Assembly (NCBI RefSeq): GCF_015645465.1
Contig: NZ_JADOEL010000019.1
Location: forward strand, 1-64,000
Length of the DNA: 64,000 nt
Direction: 5' to 3'
Source of the DNA: Herminiimonas contaminans
GTDB taxonomy: Bacteria; Pseudomonadota; Gammaproteobacteria; Burkholderiales; Burkholderiaceae_D
The notes beneath the pieces are model-generated. The model saw nothing but the letters and a program-made list of their open reading frames with translations, was not told where the DNA came from and searched no databases. Of this stretch, positions 23,150 through 34,066 are shown one piece after another. Each line of letters opens with the position of its first letter. Positions within the stretch are counted from its first letter, which is position 1. Both the position numbers and the translations under genes were made by a program.

Positions 23150-23494
23150 TTACCCACTCCCTTTTGTTTTCAGTTGAAACAACGATCTGATGGCAGCGTG
23201 CTGCCAGCTTGGGTTGCGTTACTAAACTTAGGTCGGTATTAAAGGTAAATCAACAGCATTTTCCCGCGTTGGAGTGTCGCTTCTGGCACATGGTTACGCT
23301 AGGGTGTGCAGAATGTGAGCAGCAACGGAATGGCTTGATATTGAACCAATATCGATGAAAGAGGGAGATTTATTTGCGAAGTTAACCGTGGTCAACAAAT
23401 TGTGTTGCGCTTTTGGCGACACTTGCTTGCGCGCAGGAATGAGCGATGGGATGTGCTGAGGGGAGAGGGTGGCAAGCCACCCTTTAGATCGGGT
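23150..23494. promoter_or_regulatory. Porin upstream region with operator-like dyad
   Basis: This 345 bp stretch between the porin and the pseudouridine synthase gene (both minus strand) has no gene. It contains a perfect dyad GATATTG-AAC-CAATATC at 23337-23353, possibly a regulator site for the porin. On the minus strand TTGATT, 17 nt, TAAGTT (around 23221-23251) is a weak promoter candidate. Confidence 0.35.
23466..23483 (-). terminator. Hairpin behind the RluF-like gene
   Basis: An 8 bp perfect stem AGGGTGGC / GCCACCCT with a 2-nt loop lies 12 nt after the stop of the minus-strand gene. The following U-tract is poor, so termination strength is uncertain. Confidence 0.4.
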
Positions 23495-24241
23495 TTAGAA
23501 CTGTTCGTCTTCGCGCAGGTAGCGCCATTGGCCTACCGGCAAATCACCGAGTTTGACATTGCCTATGCGTACCCGTTTCAGGCCGATTACTTTCAGGCCG
23601 ACCATGTCGCACATGCGGCGGATCTGGCGTTTCTTGCCCTCGCGCAGGATGAAGCTGAGCTGGTCTTCGTTTTGCCATTTGACCTTGGCTGGCAGCAGTT
23701 TTTTGCCGTCCAGCGTCAAGCCGTGATTCAGGCGTTTCAAATCCGCTTCCGGCAGTTTTCCTGGCTTGGTGTATTGCACACGCACCAGGTATTCCTTCTC
23801 TACCGATGTATCTTCACCGATCAGGTGTTTGGCGATGCGGCCATCTTGCGTCAGCACCAGCAAGCCTACCGAGTCGATATCGAGACGGCCTGCAGGGACC
23901 AGGCTGCGCAGTTGGGTAGGGTGGAATTGGGTAGGGGCTTTGTCTTCGCTCCAGCGGGTGCTGGCATTGACCAGTGCGACCGCCGGTTTGTAGCCATCCT
24001 CGGCCTGGCCGCTGACGTAGCCGACCGGCTTGTTGATGAGTACGGTGACGCGTTTGGATTGTTCTGCTGCGGCTTGTCGTTCGACGGTGACACGTTGTGT
24101 CGGCAGCACCTTGCTGCCCAGTTCTGAAACGACTTTGCCATCGACCCGTACCCAGCCGCGCGCTATCCATTCGTCAGCTTCGCGTCGCGAGCAAAGTCCC
24201 AGCTCGGACATACGTTTGGAAAGGCGGAGTGGTTCATTCAT
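23495..24241 (-). CDS. rluF: 23S rRNA pseudouridine synthase, RluF/RsuA family
   Basis: A 248-residue protein with an N-terminal S4 RNA-binding domain (LSKRMSELGLCSRREADEWI) and an RsuA/RluB/E/F catalytic domain. The catalytic aspartate lies in GRLDIDSVGLLVLTQDG; GKKRQIRRMCDMVGLKV is the second family motif. The end RVRIGNVKLGDLPVGQWRYL resembles RluF, which modifies uridine 2604 and nearby positions in 23S rRNA. It lacks the long basic tail of the E. coli protein. The exact target within the RluB/E/F group is inferred. Confidence 0.8.
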   Translation of the reverse strand: MNEPLRLSKRMSELGLCSRREADEWIARGWVRVDGKVVSELGSKVLPTQRVTVERQAAAEQSKRVTVLINKPVGYVSGQAEDGYKPAVALVNASTRWSEDKAPTQFHPTQLRSLVPAGRLDIDSVGLLVLTQDGRIAKHLIGEDTSVEKEYLVRVQYTKPGKLPEADLKRLNHGLTLDGKKLLPAKVKWQNEDQLSFILREGKKRQIRRMCDMVGLKVIGLKRVRIGNVKLGDLPVGQWRYLREDEQF

Positions 24242-24298
24242 GATGGTGCAATTCTATAAATCTGAAATTGAAAAATGCTGTCCTGCGGAGTGTAACGG

Positions 24299-26851
24299 TC
24301 AGACGCGCAAGGCATCCAGTAAATCTGTTTCCAGTTGAATCTGGCTGCGCGGATTATCCAGTACCTGGCCATCGACCAGGAATACGTCTTCGACCCGCTC
24401 GCCCAGCGTCATGACTTTGGCAGTGTGCAGGTTGACCTTGTATTTCGCCAGGATGTTTGCAACCGAATATAACAGGCCATTCCTGTCATTGGCGGATATC
24501 GTCAGCAGGTAGTAACGACCGCGCTCATCCGGGCGCAGGTCGACCGTAGGTGTGGCCGGGAAGTTGCGGCACAGGCGCGAGAGACGGCCTTTGCATGGCG
24601 AAGGCAAGTCCAGTTGCGCGCTGAGTACTTCGGTCAGCTCGTGTTCGATCAGGCTGATCAGGTCGCGATAGTTGTCGGCGAAGGCAGGCTCGGTCACCAG
24701 GAAGGTATCCAGGCCATAACCATGTTTGGTGGTGTGGATCTTTGCATCCAGGATGCTGAAGTTTTTGCGATCGAAGTAGCTGCAGATGCGGGCAAACAGA
24801 TCAGGCTGGTCCTTGACGTAGACCGTGACTTGCAAGCCTTCCCCTATAGGTGCGAGGCGACATTTGACGACTGGTGTCGGGCTGTCGATTTTGTCGTACA
24901 GGGTGCGGGTTTGCCATGCGATATCGGCCGCATCGTGACGCAGGAAGTAGACGACGTCGAGTTGCTTCCATAAGGCTTCATGTGCATGCGCAGACAAGCC
25001 GTACAGGCGCAGGGATTTGAGTGCTTCTTCCTGCCGGTTCTTGAGCTCGCGATCGGCTGACGGTGCTTCGCCACCCAGTGCACGCAAGGTCATGTTGTAC
25101 AAGTCTTCCAGCAGCTTGCCTTTCCATGCATTCCATACCTTGGGGCTGGTGCCGCGGATGTCGGCGACGGTCAGCAAGTAGAGGGCAGTGAGGTGACGTT
25201 CATCACCGACCAGTTTCGCAAAGTTGCTGATGACTTCCGGATCGGACAAGTCCTGCTTTTGCGCGATCTGCGACATCATCAAATGGTTTTCAACCAGGAA
25301 CACTACCAGCTCGGTTTCTTCGTCGGTCAGGCCATGATCGACGCAGAAGATGCGCGCATCTTCCTTGCCCAGTTCCGAGTGATCACCACCACGTCCTTTG
25401 GCGATGTCGTGGAAGAGGGCGGCGATGTAGAGTAACCACGGTTGGCTGAAGTTGGCCGCGAGCTGGCTGCAGAATGGATATTCGTGTGCGTGTTCGCTCA
25501 GCATGAAGCGGCGCACATTGCGCACGACCATCATGATGTGCTGATCGACGGTGTAGACGTGGAATAAGTCGTGCTGCATCTGGCCGACGATCTTGCGGAA
25601 GTTCGGTAGGTAGCGACCCAGGACACTGGTCTGGTTCATGCGACGCAAGGCATGCGTGATGCCCTGCGGTGCCTGCAGGATTTTCATGAACAGTGCACGG
25701 TTGACTGGATCGCGACGGAATTGATTGTCTATCTTGAAGCGCGCATTCCAGAGCGAGCGGAAGGTGCGTGCTGTCATGCCTTTCAGTTCCGGATGCAGCG
25801 ACAACAACAGGAAGACTTCCAGCATGGTCGAGGGCTTGGCTTCGAAGGTGTCGTCATTAGCGATATCGATGAAGCCGTTGACTTCGTTGAAGTCTTCATT
25901 GATCGCGACCGGCGAAGTCATTTGCGGGAATAACTGTGCTTCGATATTTTGCAGCAGGATCGCATTCAGTTGCGTGACGGCCTTGGCTGCAAGGTAGTAA
26001 CGCTGCATCAGGTATTCGCTGGCGCGGCGTGTTTCAGTGGTTTTGAAGCCTATCGATTCGGCGATCGCAGTCTGGATGTCGAAGACGAGGCGATCTTCAT
26101 GGCGATTCGCAATGATGTGCAGGCGTATGCGCACATCTTTGAGCGAACGTTCTTTTTGCGTCAGCTGGCGTGCTTCGGTTGGCGTGATCAAACCTTGTAC
26201 TGCCAGCTCGCGCCAGGAATTGCCCAGTCCGGCTGCTTTCGAGACCCACAGGATGACTTGCAGGTCGCGCAAACCGCCCGGGCTTTCCTTGAGGTTGGGT
26301 TCGAGGCTGTATGGCGTGTCTTCGTACTTGGCGTGGCGCTGGCGCAGCTCCAGGGTTTTGGCCTGGAAGAAGGCTTGTGGATCCATCGCCGCGTTACAGC
26401 GGACTTTGAGCAGTTGGAATTGGGTGGCGTTGCCGATCACCAGGCGTGCTTCCAGCAAGCTGGTTTGTACTGTGATGTCAGCTTCGGCTTCGTTCAGGCA
26501 TTCATCGATGGTGCGTATGCTGTGGCCGATTTCGAGGCCGATATCCCAGAACAGCTGCACCAGCTCTTCCAGTTTGGCTTGCAGTGCTGCGTTCGGTGCT
26601 TCCTGCAGCAGGATCAGGACGTCAACATCGGAGTGCGGGAACAGCTCACCGCGGCCATAACCACCGACCGCAACCAGGGCTGCGCTATCCGGCAGTTCGA
26701 ACGCGGTCCATGCCTTGCTGAGTGCTGCGTCGACATTAATCCTGAGCTGCGTCAGCAGGTGCTCCGCCTTGCCATCCTGCAAAAAACGATCAATGACGAT
26801 TTGTCGTTCGGCTTTGAGTTCTTCTTTTAAAGCAATGGCAAGTGAGGGCAT
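24299..26851 (-). CDS. glnD: [Protein-PII] uridylyltransferase / uridylyl-removing enzyme
   Basis: An 850-residue nitrogen sensor that modifies PII proteins according to glutamine level. The nucleotidyltransferase motif is [20 protein letters not shown]. An HD domain for deuridylylation has [18 protein letters not shown]. Two ACT domains form the C-terminus (for example [20 protein letters not shown]). Order and length match GlnD. It is followed by the rluF-like gene after a 57 nt gap, and map lies 17 nt upstream; map-glnD is a common gene pair. Confidence 0.96.
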   Translation of the reverse strand: MPSLAIALKEELKAERQIVIDRFLQDGKAEHLLTQLRINVDAALSKAWTAFELPDSAALVAVGGYGRGELFPHSDVDVLILLQEAPNAALQAKLEELVQLFWDIGLEIGHSIRTIDECLNEAEADITVQTSLLEARLVIGNATQFQLLKVRCNAAMDPQAFFQAKTLELRQRHAKYEDTPYSLEPNLKESPGGLRDLQVILWVSKAAGLGNSWRELAVQGLITPTEARQLTQKERSLKDVRIRLHIIANRHEDRLVFDIQTAIAESIGFKTTETRRASEYLMQRYYLAAKAVTQLNAILLQNIEAQLFPQMTSPVAINEDFNEVNGFIDIANDDTFEAKPSTMLEVFLLLSLHPELKGMTARTFRSLWNARFKIDNQFRRDPVNRALFMKILQAPQGITHALRRMNQTSVLGRYLPNFRKIVGQMQHDLFHVYTVDQHIMMVVRNVRRFMLSEHAHEYPFCSQLAANFSQPWLLYIAALFHDIAKGRGGDHSELGKEDARIFCVDHGLTDEETELVVFLVENHLMMSQIAQKQDLSDPEVISNFAKLVGDERHLTALYLLTVADIRGTSPKVWNAWKGKLLEDLYNMTLRALGGEAPSADRELKNRQEEALKSLRLYGLSAHAHEALWKQLDVVYFLRHDAADIAWQTRTLYDKIDSPTPVVKCRLAPIGEGLQVTVYVKDQPDLFARICSYFDRKNFSILDAKIHTTKHGYGLDTFLVTEPAFADNYRDLISLIEHELTEVLSAQLDLPSPCKGRLSRLCRNFPATPTVDLRPDERGRYYLLTISANDRNGLLYSVANILAKYKVNLHTAKVMTLGERVEDVFLVDGQVLDNPRSQIQLETDLLDALRV

Positions 26852-26868
26852 GGAGCTGGGCTGTGATT

Positions 26869-27705
26869 TCAGGCGTTGACGACTTGTTGGGTAGCGGCAG
26901 GCGGCACGATGAATTCTGGTGGTGCCGGGGTGCCAGCCGATTGTGTCAGGATTTCGTAGCCGGTTTCAGTGACGAGCACGGTATGTTCCCATTGCGCCGA
27001 CAGGCTGCGATCCTTGGTTTTGATGGTCCAGCCATCACCCATTTCGCGGATTTCACGACGACCTGCATTGATCATAGGCTCAACCGTGAAGATCATGCCT
27101 GCTTCGAGTTTTTCCAGTGTGCCGGGACGACCGTAGTGCAGTACTTGCGGCTCTTCGTGGAAGACCTTGCCAATACCGTGGCCGCAGAATTCGCGTACCA
27201 CGCTGTAACCGGCTTTTTCCGCGTGCTGCTGGATGACATAACCGATGTCGCCCAAATGTGCGCCCGGTTTGATTTTGGAGATGCCCAGCCACATGCATTC
27301 ATAGGTGATCTGGGTCAGGCGGCGTGCCAGGATGGACGGCTCGCCGATAAAGAACATGCGGCTGGTGTCGCCGTGGTAGCCGTCCTTGATGACGGTAATG
27401 TCCAGATTGACAACATCGCCGTTTTTCAGCACTTTGTCGCCCGGGATGCCGTGACAGATGACGTCATTGACCGAGGTGCAGATTGCTTTCGGGTAAGGGG
27501 TATAGCCTGGCGGGCAGTAATTCAGCGGCGCCGGGATGGTGCCTTGCACGTTCACCATGTATTCGTGGCACAGCCGATCCAGCTCGCCGGTGGTGACGCC
27601 GGGTTTGACGAAAGGTGTAATGTAATCAAGGACTTCGGATGCGAGTCGGCCTGCGATGCGCATGCCCTGAATGTCTTCTGCGGTTTTAATTGAAATATTG
27701 CCCAT
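26869..27705 (-). CDS. map: Methionine aminopeptidase, type I
   Basis: A protein of about 278 residues that removes initiator methionine. Metal-ligand regions are visible: [19 protein letters not shown], the histidine block [14 protein letters not shown], and FTVEPMIN. The open frame extends to 27804, but ATG 27705 ([19 protein letters not shown]) matches the family N-terminus. It is divergent from rpsB across about 285 bp, as in many proteobacteria. Confidence 0.95.
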   Translation of the reverse strand: MGNISIKTAEDIQGMRIAGRLASEVLDYITPFVKPGVTTGELDRLCHEYMVNVQGTIPAPLNYCPPGYTPYPKAICTSVNDVICHGIPGDKVLKNGDVVNLDITVIKDGYHGDTSRMFFIGEPSILARRLTQITYECMWLGISKIKPGAHLGDIGYVIQQHAEKAGYSVVREFCGHGIGKVFHEEPQVLHYGRPGTLEKLEAGMIFTVEPMINAGRREIREMGDGWTIKTKDRSLSAQWEHTVLVTETGYEILTQSAGTPAPPEFIVPPAATQQVVNA

Positions 27706-27839
27706 GGGAAGCCGGAAATTGCTGGAATGACAGCATGAAAAAATTGTTCGATGAGGAATTATAGACGAGCGGGCATTTATTCGCCGGGCAATGTGGCGGG
27801 ACACTTGAAACGGGCAGGGGTTATAGGGTAGAATCTTGG

Positions 27840-27989
27840 GCTTGCTTGAATTAACTTTTGTTTAATTAAGTCAGGCAAGACTTTATGTAAATCGCGAACT
27901 CGTTCGAAAAGGGTGCTGCGGTCAGGCTGAGAACAGCCAAATGACCACGGTGACTGAGCGGGTTCCAGACCTTAACCCTGGAGATATTT
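27840..27989 (+). promoter_or_regulatory. rpsB leader region
   Basis: The 150 nt before rpsB contain an imperfect inverted repeat (CTTGCTTGAATTAAC with GTTTAATTAAGTCAGGCAAG, about 27840-27876) and then a GC-rich stretch. In E. coli, ribosomal protein S2 represses its own operon through such a leader. That an equivalent RNA operates here is inferred from position, not from a matched motif. Confidence 0.35.
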
Positions 27990-28736
27990 ATGTCCGTAAC
28001 AATGCGCGAAATGCTGGAAGCTGGCGTCCACTTTGGTCACCAAACACGCTTCTGGAACCCAAAGATGGCTCCTTTCATTTTCGGCCATCGCAACCGTATT
28101 CACATCGTTAACCTCGAAAAAACGATGGGCATGTACCAAGAGGCGATGAAGTACATCCGCCAATTGTCGTCCAATCGTGGCACCGTCCTGTTCGTAGGTA
28201 CCAAACGTCAAGCACGTGAAACCATCGCAGCTGAAGCGCAACGCGCTGGCATGCCTTACGTTGATCAACGCTGGTTGGGCGGCATGCTGACCAACTTCAA
28301 AACGATCAAAACATCGATCAAGCGTTTGAAAGAAATGGAAGCAGCAATCGAAGACGGTTCCGTGCAAAAACTCAGCAAAAAAGAAGCGCTGATGTTTGAA
28401 CGTGAAAAAATCAAGCTGGAAAAATCCATTGGCGGTATCAAGGATATGGGCGGCATTCCTGACGCAATTTTCGTGGTTGACGTTGGTTACCACAAAGGTG
28501 CGATCACTGAAGCAGCGAAACTGGGCATCCCAGTTATCGGTGTAGTCGATACCAACCACTCGCCAGAAGGCGTTACCTACGTTATCCCAGGTAACGATGA
28601 CTCCTCCAAAGCGATCATGTTGTACGCTCGTGGCGTTGCAGACGCAATCCTCGAAGGCCGCGCAAACGCGACCAACGATCTGGTTGAGTCGATCAAAGGC
28701 GGCGACGACTTCGTTGAGGTTAGCGAGCAGGCTTAA
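27990..28736 (+). CDS. rpsB: 30S ribosomal protein S2
   Basis: A 248-residue ribosomal protein. The N-terminus [20 protein letters not shown] and the block [20 protein letters not shown]-like [15 protein letters not shown] are signatures of S2. ATG 27990 follows a TGGAG site. It is needed on the platform side of the 30S subunit for binding of S1 and mRNA. A terminator lies between it and tsf, so tsf may be made both by read-through and from its own start. Confidence 0.98.
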   Translation: MSVTMREMLEAGVHFGHQTRFWNPKMAPFIFGHRNRIHIVNLEKTMGMYQEAMKYIRQLSSNRGTVLFVGTKRQARETIAAEAQRAGMPYVDQRWLGGMLTNFKTIKTSIKRLKEMEAAIEDGSVQKLSKKEALMFEREKIKLEKSIGGIKDMGGIPDAIFVVDVGYHKGAITEAAKLGIPVIGVVDTNHSPEGVTYVIPGNDDSSKAIMLYARGVADAILEGRANATNDLVESIKGGDDFVEVSEQA

Positions 28737-28767
28737 ACCCTGCCTCTGATGGTTTGAGCGTCAGAAT

Positions 28768-28799
28768 AAAAGGGGCAACAGTGGTTCGCCCCTTTTTTT
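28768..28799 (+). terminator. Terminator or attenuator between rpsB and tsf
   Basis: AAAAGGGGC pairs with GCCCC followed by T7. It lies 30 nt after the rpsB stop and 68 nt before tsf. Confidence 0.8.
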
Positions 28800-28866
28800 C
28801 GAGCGCATTTTGAACGTAATAAGATAGTAGACGTCTGAACTGGCGTCCGATTGTTAGGAGATTGTA

Positions 28867-29748
28867 ATGGCCGTTATTACTGCAGCGATGGTTGGTGAAC
28901 TGCGTGCGCTCACGGATGCGCCGATGATGGAATGTAAAAAAGCATTGACGGAAGCTGATGGCGATCCAGTCAAAGCAGAAGAGATCCTGCGCGTTAAACT
29001 GGGCAGCAAAGCTTCGAAAGCAGCTACCCGCGTAACCGCTGAAGGCGTAGTTGCAGCATATGTATCCGGTAATGTTGGCGCGTTGATCGAAGTCAACTGC
29101 GAAACCGACTTTGTTACCAAGAATGATGACTTCCTCGGTTTTGCCAATACCCTGGTTAAACTGGTTGCGGACAAAAATCCTGCTGACGTTGCTGCTTTGT
29201 CGGCACTGCCACTGGATGACAAAACCGTTGAAGAAACCCGTGCTGCCTTGATCGGCCGTATCGGTGAAAACATGTCTATCCGTCGTTTCGTTCGTTTCGA
29301 AACCACCGGCAAACTGGCTTCCTACCTGCACGGTACCCGTATTGGCGTGATGGTCGATTTCGAAGGTGCTGACGACCAAGTTGGTAAAGACGTTGCTATG
29401 CACATCGCTGCGATGAAACCAGTTGCCTTGTCGTCGGACAATGTTCCAGCTGACCTGATCGCTAAAGAGCGTTCGGTTGCAGAATTGAAAGCAGTTGAGT
29501 CGAACAAGCCAGCAGACATCATCGCCAAGATGATTGAAGGCTCGGTACAGAAGTACCTGAAAGAAGTTTCCCTGTTGAACCAATCGTTTGTTAAGAACGA
29601 TAAACAAACAGTGGAACAAATGCTGAAAGAAACCAAATCGACAGTTAAATCGTTCACGATGTTTGTGGTCGGTGAAGGCATCGAGAAGAAACAGGATGAC
29701 TTTGCTGCAGAAGTGGCAGCACAAGTAGCCGCAGCAAAACAGGCGTAA
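28867..29748 (+). CDS. tsf: Elongation factor Ts
   Basis: A 293-residue nucleotide exchange factor for EF-Tu. The N-terminal UBA-like domain contains [20 protein letters not shown], and the core begins with [18 protein letters not shown] 28867 follows TTAGGAG. It is second in the rpsB-tsf-pyrH-frr order found across bacteria. A terminator follows its stop. Confidence 0.98.
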   Translation: MAVITAAMVGELRALTDAPMMECKKALTEADGDPVKAEEILRVKLGSKASKAATRVTAEGVVAAYVSGNVGALIEVNCETDFVTKNDDFLGFANTLVKLVADKNPADVAALSALPLDDKTVEETRAALIGRIGENMSIRRFVRFETTGKLASYLHGTRIGVMVDFEGADDQVGKDVAMHIAAMKPVALSSDNVPADLIAKERSVAELKAVESNKPADIIAKMIEGSVQKYLKEVSLLNQSFVKNDKQTVEQMLKETKSTVKSFTMFVVGEGIEKKQDDFAAEVAAQVAAAKQA

Positions 29749-29759
29749 GCGAAAAAAAT

Positions 29760-29782
29760 CGGGCCGGAAGGCCCGTTTTTTT
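29760..29782 (+). terminator. Rho-independent terminator after tsf
   Basis: CGGGCC-GGAA-GGCCCG followed by T7, 12 nt after the tsf stop. About 140 bp without a gene follow before pyrH and probably hold its promoter. Confidence 0.85.
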
Positions 29783-29922
29783 AGCTTCATCAAGTATCCT
29801 TTGATGAGCTGACAGATTAAGATTTCATACGCCAGCTTTTATCGAACTGGCTATGAAGTCTGAAAATCAGGTAAGAACTGTATCCCAGTAAAAACCGGAC
29901 ATAAAAACAAGGAATCCAGCCC

Positions 29923-30639
29923 ATGACAACCCCAGCTTATAAACGCGTTCTTCTCAAACTTTCGGGTGAGGCGTTAATGGGAGACGATCCGTACGGTATC
30001 AACCGTGCCACTATCGAGCGTATGGTGGCGGATGTGTCAGAAGTAGCAAAACTGGGTGTGGAACTGGCTATCGTTATCGGTGGCGGCAATATTTTCCGTG
30101 GTGTGGCACCAGGCGCGCAAGGGATGGATCGCGCGACGGCTGACTACATGGGTATGCTGGCTACTGTTATGAATTCGCTGGCGCTGGCCGATGCGATGCG
30201 TCAGGTCGGTATTACCGCCCGCGTCATGTCGGCGATTGCGATTGAGCAGGTTGTTGAGCCGTATGTGCGTCCTAAGGCATTGCAGTATCTGGAAGAGGGC
30301 AAGATCGTGATCTTCGCCGCCGGTACCGGCAATCCGTTTTTCACCACCGACACTGCAGCAGCCTTACGCGGTTCGGAAATCGGTGCAGAAATCGTGCTGA
30401 AGGCGACCAAGGTAGATGGCGTGTATAGCGCCGATCCAAACAAAGACCCGGACGCAACCCGCTACGCGACAATCTCGTTCGACGAAGCAATCTCCAAACA
30501 CCTGCAAGTGATGGATGCGACCGCATTCGCACTCTGCCGTGACCAAAAACTGCCGATCAAGGTATTCTCTATCGTTAAGCCGGGCGCGCTGAAAAGCGTG
30601 GTCATGGGCGAAGACGAAGGCACCCTGGTCCACGTATAA
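29923..30639 (+). CDS. pyrH: UMP kinase
   Basis: A 238-residue hexameric kinase of the amino acid kinase family that makes UDP. Phosphate-binding [12 protein letters not shown], the glycine block [10 protein letters not shown] and the late block [18 protein letters not shown] are all present. ATG 29923 follows AAGGAA. It lies between tsf and frr as usual. Confidence 0.97.
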   Translation: MTTPAYKRVLLKLSGEALMGDDPYGINRATIERMVADVSEVAKLGVELAIVIGGGNIFRGVAPGAQGMDRATADYMGMLATVMNSLALADAMRQVGITARVMSAIAIEQVVEPYVRPKALQYLEEGKIVIFAAGTGNPFFTTDTAAALRGSEIGAEIVLKATKVDGVYSADPNKDPDATRYATISFDEAISKHLQVMDATAFALCRDQKLPIKVFSIVKPGALKSVVMGEDEGTLVHV

Positions 30640-30699
30640 GATTTAAATCCCGCTGAAATTCTATTCAGGTTTAACTCGTTGTAAAAGAGGAGAACAGTA

Positions 30700-31260
30700 A
30701 TGACTGTTGCAGATGCAAAGAAGACAGCCGATCAAAAGATGCAGAAGTCGATAGAGACTCTGAAGGCTGATCTGGCAAAAGTACGTACCGGCCGTGCACA
30801 CACCGGCATACTCGACCACGTGATGGTTGAGTACTACGGCAACCCGACTCATCTGAGCCAGGTCGCTAACGTGACCCTGATCGATGCACGTACCATCGGC
30901 GTCCAGCCGTTTGAAAAGAAAATGGTTGCTGTCGTTGAGAAAGCAATTCGCGAAGCTGATCTCGGCCTGAATCCTGCAACCCAGGGCGAGCTGATCCGCG
31001 TACCGACTCCGCCGCTGACCGAAGAACGCCGCAAGGAAATGGTTAAGCTGGTCAAGAGCGAAGCAGAAGACGCGAAAATTGCCGTGCGCAATATCCGTCG
31101 TGACGCCAACGAATCGCTGAAAAAACTGGTCAAGGAAAAAGCTTGCTCGGAAGACGAAGAGCGTCGTGCGCAGGACGAAATCCAGAAGCTGACCGATAAA
31201 TTCGTGCTCGAAATCGACAAACTCGTCGTAGAAAAAGAAAAAGAAGTGTTGACGGTTTGA
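30700..31260 (+). CDS. frr: Ribosome recycling factor
   Basis: A 186-residue factor that, with EF-G, splits post-termination ribosomes. [19 protein letters not shown] and GVQPFEKKM are recognisable; the length is standard. ATG 30700 follows GAGGAG. It sits 60 nt after pyrH and 49 nt before uppS. Confidence 0.97.
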   Translation: MTVADAKKTADQKMQKSIETLKADLAKVRTGRAHTGILDHVMVEYYGNPTHLSQVANVTLIDARTIGVQPFEKKMVAVVEKAIREADLGLNPATQGELIRVPTPPLTEERRKEMVKLVKSEAEDAKIAVRNIRRDANESLKKLVKEKACSEDEERRAQDEIQKLTDKFVLEIDKLVVEKEKEVLTV

Positions 31261-31309
31261 GTCTGCACTCAATTCCCTCATCCCGCTTTTCGCTGCCGGT
31301 CGCTCAACT

Positions 31310-32074
31310 ATGACGTCGCCTAGCTCAACCCAGGTTGTACCGGAGGTCTCGCTGGTGCCGCGTCATATTGCCATCATCATGGATGGCAATGGACGTTGGG
31401 CTACCAAGCGTTTCATGCCGCGCGTGGCTGGCCATGTCAAAGGTGTGGAAGCGGTGCGCGGCGTCGTCGAAGCATGCGCCCGGCAAGGCGTCGAATACGT
31501 GACCTTTTTTGCCTTCAGTTCGGAAAACTGGCGGCGCCCGGAAGATGAAGTGTCGCTGCTGATGCGTCTGTTTGTGACTGCACTGGAACGCGAAGTATCG
31601 AAGATGCATGCCAATGGCATACGCCTGAAGATAGTTGGCGACCTGAGTCGTTTCGACGACAAGCTGCAGAAGATGATTTCTGCTGCCGAACGCAAGACAG
31701 CCGGTAATACCCGCCTGACCGTCACCATCTGCGCCAACTACGGCGGCCGCTGGGACATCATGCAGGCGGTGAATCAAATGCTGGCGGCCAATCCGGGTAG
31801 CAGTGATTTCACTGAAGAACAGCTGGCACCGTATCTGTCGCTGGCCTATGCGCCCGAGCCTGACCTCTTTATCCGCACCGGCGGGGAAGAGCGCATTTCC
31901 AATTTCCTGTTGTGGCAACTGGCTTATACCGAGCTGTATTTCACCGATACTTATTGGCCGGATTTTGACGCGGCCGCATTGGAGTTGGCTATCGCTTCCT
32001 ATCAGCAACGTGAACGACGTTTCGGTCGTACCAGCGCACAATTGGCCGAGCAATCGCCGGTGGCCAAATGCTAA
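31310..32074 (+). CDS. uppS: Undecaprenyl diphosphate synthase
   Basis: A 254-residue cis-prenyltransferase that makes the C55 lipid carrier for cell-wall synthesis. The signature [16 protein letters not shown] is near residue 18, and [19 protein letters not shown] is the C-terminal motif. Its end overlaps the cdsA start by 7 nt. It links the isoprenoid enzyme dxr further on to envelope synthesis. Confidence 0.97.
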   Translation: MTSPSSTQVVPEVSLVPRHIAIIMDGNGRWATKRFMPRVAGHVKGVEAVRGVVEACARQGVEYVTFFAFSSENWRRPEDEVSLLMRLFVTALEREVSKMHANGIRLKIVGDLSRFDDKLQKMISAAERKTAGNTRLTVTICANYGGRWDIMQAVNQMLAANPGSSDFTEEQLAPYLSLAYAPEPDLFIRTGGEERISNFLLWQLAYTELYFTDTYWPDFDAAALELAIASYQQRERRFGRTSAQLAEQSPVAKC

Positions 32075-32886
32075 AAACGCGCATCATCACTGCAGTGGTA
32101 TTGCTGGCAGTGCTGCTGTTGGTGATTTATTCCGGTTCCTTTGTTGCCTTTGCTGCGCTGACGGTCGCGTTCTTCGCGGCGGCTGCATGGGAGTGTTTAC
32201 GCCTGTTCGGCAATAAAGGCCCGCAGGTCGGTGCCGCACTTTGGACTGCCGCATTTGCATGGCTGATCTATAGCGGCAGCTTCAAGCAAAGCGTGTTTCT
32301 GGCAGCGATGTGCGTCGCGATCTGGGCCTTGCGCCTGACACCGTCGCTGGCGCTGGGCTTGCCTGCGATGAACAGTTTCGGCAATCGCTTGCTCACCGGT
32401 ATTTATGGCATCGCCATCCTTGGCGCTTTCATTGCCTTGCTGGTTCTCTACAATCATTCCGCGCTGTATATGTTCTCGGTCATGGCTATCGTCTGGATCG
32501 CGGATATCGGCGCCTATTTCAGCGGCAAGGCTTTCGGTAAGCGCAAGCTGGCGCCTTCTATCTCACCAGGCAAATCCTGGGAAGGTGCGATTGGCGGCGG
32601 CATTTTGGTCTTGCTGGCAGCATGCGCCAGTACGCTAACGCCCGCATTGAACGATACCTTTGCCGTGCGCTTGTATCAGACCTGGGGCTGGGCGGGTTTT
32701 CTCGCGGTATTGATCCTGATGGTAGCGGCCAGCATCGTGGGTGACTTGTTTGAGTCACAACTCAAGCGCCGCGCCGCCATGAAAGACAGCAGCAATCTGT
32801 TGCCTGGCCACGGCGGGGTGCTGGACCGGATCGATGCCTTGATCCCGACCCTGCCGCTGGCAGCACTAATCACTTATTGGATGTAA
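32068..32886 (+). CDS. cdsA: Phosphatidate cytidylyltransferase
   Basis: A 272-residue integral membrane enzyme that makes CDP-diacylglycerol for phospholipid synthesis. Multiple hydrophobic helices fill the protein. The family signature is near the C-terminus: [20 protein letters not shown] followed by [22 protein letters not shown] is also typical. It overlaps uppS and precedes dxr by 7 nt. Confidence 0.96.
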   Translation: MLKTRIITAVVLLAVLLLVIYSGSFVAFAALTVAFFAAAAWECLRLFGNKGPQVGAALWTAAFAWLIYSGSFKQSVFLAAMCVAIWALRLTPSLALGLPAMNSFGNRLLTGIYGIAILGAFIALLVLYNHSALYMFSVMAIVWIADIGAYFSGKAFGKRKLAPSISPGKSWEGAIGGGILVLLAACASTLTPALNDTFAVRLYQTWGWAGFLAVLILMVAASIVGDLFESQLKRRAAMKDSSNLLPGHGGVLDRIDALIPTLPLAALITYWM

Positions 32887-32893
32887 GGCAGAA

Positions 32894-34066
32894 ATGCAGC
32901 AAATCACGATTCTGGGTTCGACCGGTTCTATCGGTGTTTCCACCCTGGATGTTATTGCGCGTCATCCTGAGCGCTATTCGGTTTATGCATTGACTGCGCA
33001 AAGCAAGGTTGAAGAGCTGGCGCAGCAATGTGCGCGCTTCAAGCCGCAAGTCGCGGTCGTGGGTACGGCCGAGGCAGCGAAAAAATTACAGGGTTTGCTG
33101 GACGCGCAGGGCTTGCATACGCAAGTCGCTTATGGCGAAGCCGCCTTGTGCGATGTGGCCAGCGCGCCTGAGTGCGATAGCGTGATGGCGGCCATCGTCG
33201 GTGGTGCTGGCCTGGCACCGACCCTGGCAGCAGCCCGTGCTGGCAAGCGTGTGCTGCTGGCGAATAAGGAAGCACTGGTGATGTCCGGTCCGTTGTTGAT
33301 GGAAGCGGTCGCTGCCAGTGGTTCTATCCTGATGCCCATCGATAGCGAACACAACGCCATTTTTCAATGCATGCCGGCATCCTGCCAGCGTACGCCGCTC
33401 GAACATGGCGTGGCCAAGATCATGTTGACCGCTTCCGGCGGCCCGTTCCTGAAGCGTGACGTGAATACGCTGGATCAGGTGAGCTGGCAGGAAGCCGTGG
33501 CGCATCCGAAGTGGGTGATGGGGCGCAAGATTTCGGTCGATTCCGCCACCATGATGAACAAGGGGCTGGAAGTTATCGAGGCACACTGGTTATTCGATGT
33601 GCCTGCCGACAAGATAGAGGTTGTGATTCACCCGCAAAGCGTGGTTCATTCGATGGTGTCCTACGTCGATGGCTCGGTGCTGGCGCAGCTCGGCAATCCG
33701 GATATGCGTACCCCGATCGCGCATGCGTTGGCTTATCCGGAACGCATCAGTTCCGGCGTGCCGCCGGTGGATTTGATACAAATTGCGCAACTTAGCTTTG
33801 AACGGCCGGATTACTTAAGATTTCCATGCCTGAAACTGGCGTATGATGCCTTGCAGGCGGGCGGTTCTGCCCCCGCGATTATGAATGCCGCCAATGAAGT
33901 CGCCGTACAGGCATTTCTCGACAGTCGTATCGGTTTCCGTGTGATAGACCAGTTGATTTCACGTGTAATGGATGCGATGCCATCGGTGGCACTTACCGAT
34001 ATCGAATCGGTCTTTGCGCAAGATCGTTGCGCCCGTGAATTAGCGAACTCATTTATACCGTCATGA
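32894..34066 (+). CDS. dxr: 1-deoxy-D-xylulose 5-phosphate reductoisomerase
   Basis: A 390-residue NADPH enzyme that commits the non-mevalonate isoprenoid pathway to MEP. The cofactor motif is [40 protein letters not shown] and [20 protein letters not shown] carry substrate and metal residues. Its end overlaps the rseP start by 4 nt (ATGATG). Confidence 0.97.
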   Translation: MQQITILGSTGSIGVSTLDVIARHPERYSVYALTAQSKVEELAQQCARFKPQVAVVGTAEAAKKLQGLLDAQGLHTQVAYGEAALCDVASAPECDSVMAAIVGGAGLAPTLAAARAGKRVLLANKEALVMSGPLLMEAVAASGSILMPIDSEHNAIFQCMPASCQRTPLEHGVAKIMLTASGGPFLKRDVNTLDQVSWQEAVAHPKWVMGRKISVDSATMMNKGLEVIEAHWLFDVPADKIEVVIHPQSVVHSMVSYVDGSVLAQLGNPDMRTPIAHALAYPERISSGVPPVDLIQIAQLSFERPDYLRFPCLKLAYDALQAGGSAPAIMNAANEVAVQAFLDSRIGFRVIDQLISRVMDAMPSVALTDIESVFAQDRCARELANSFIPS

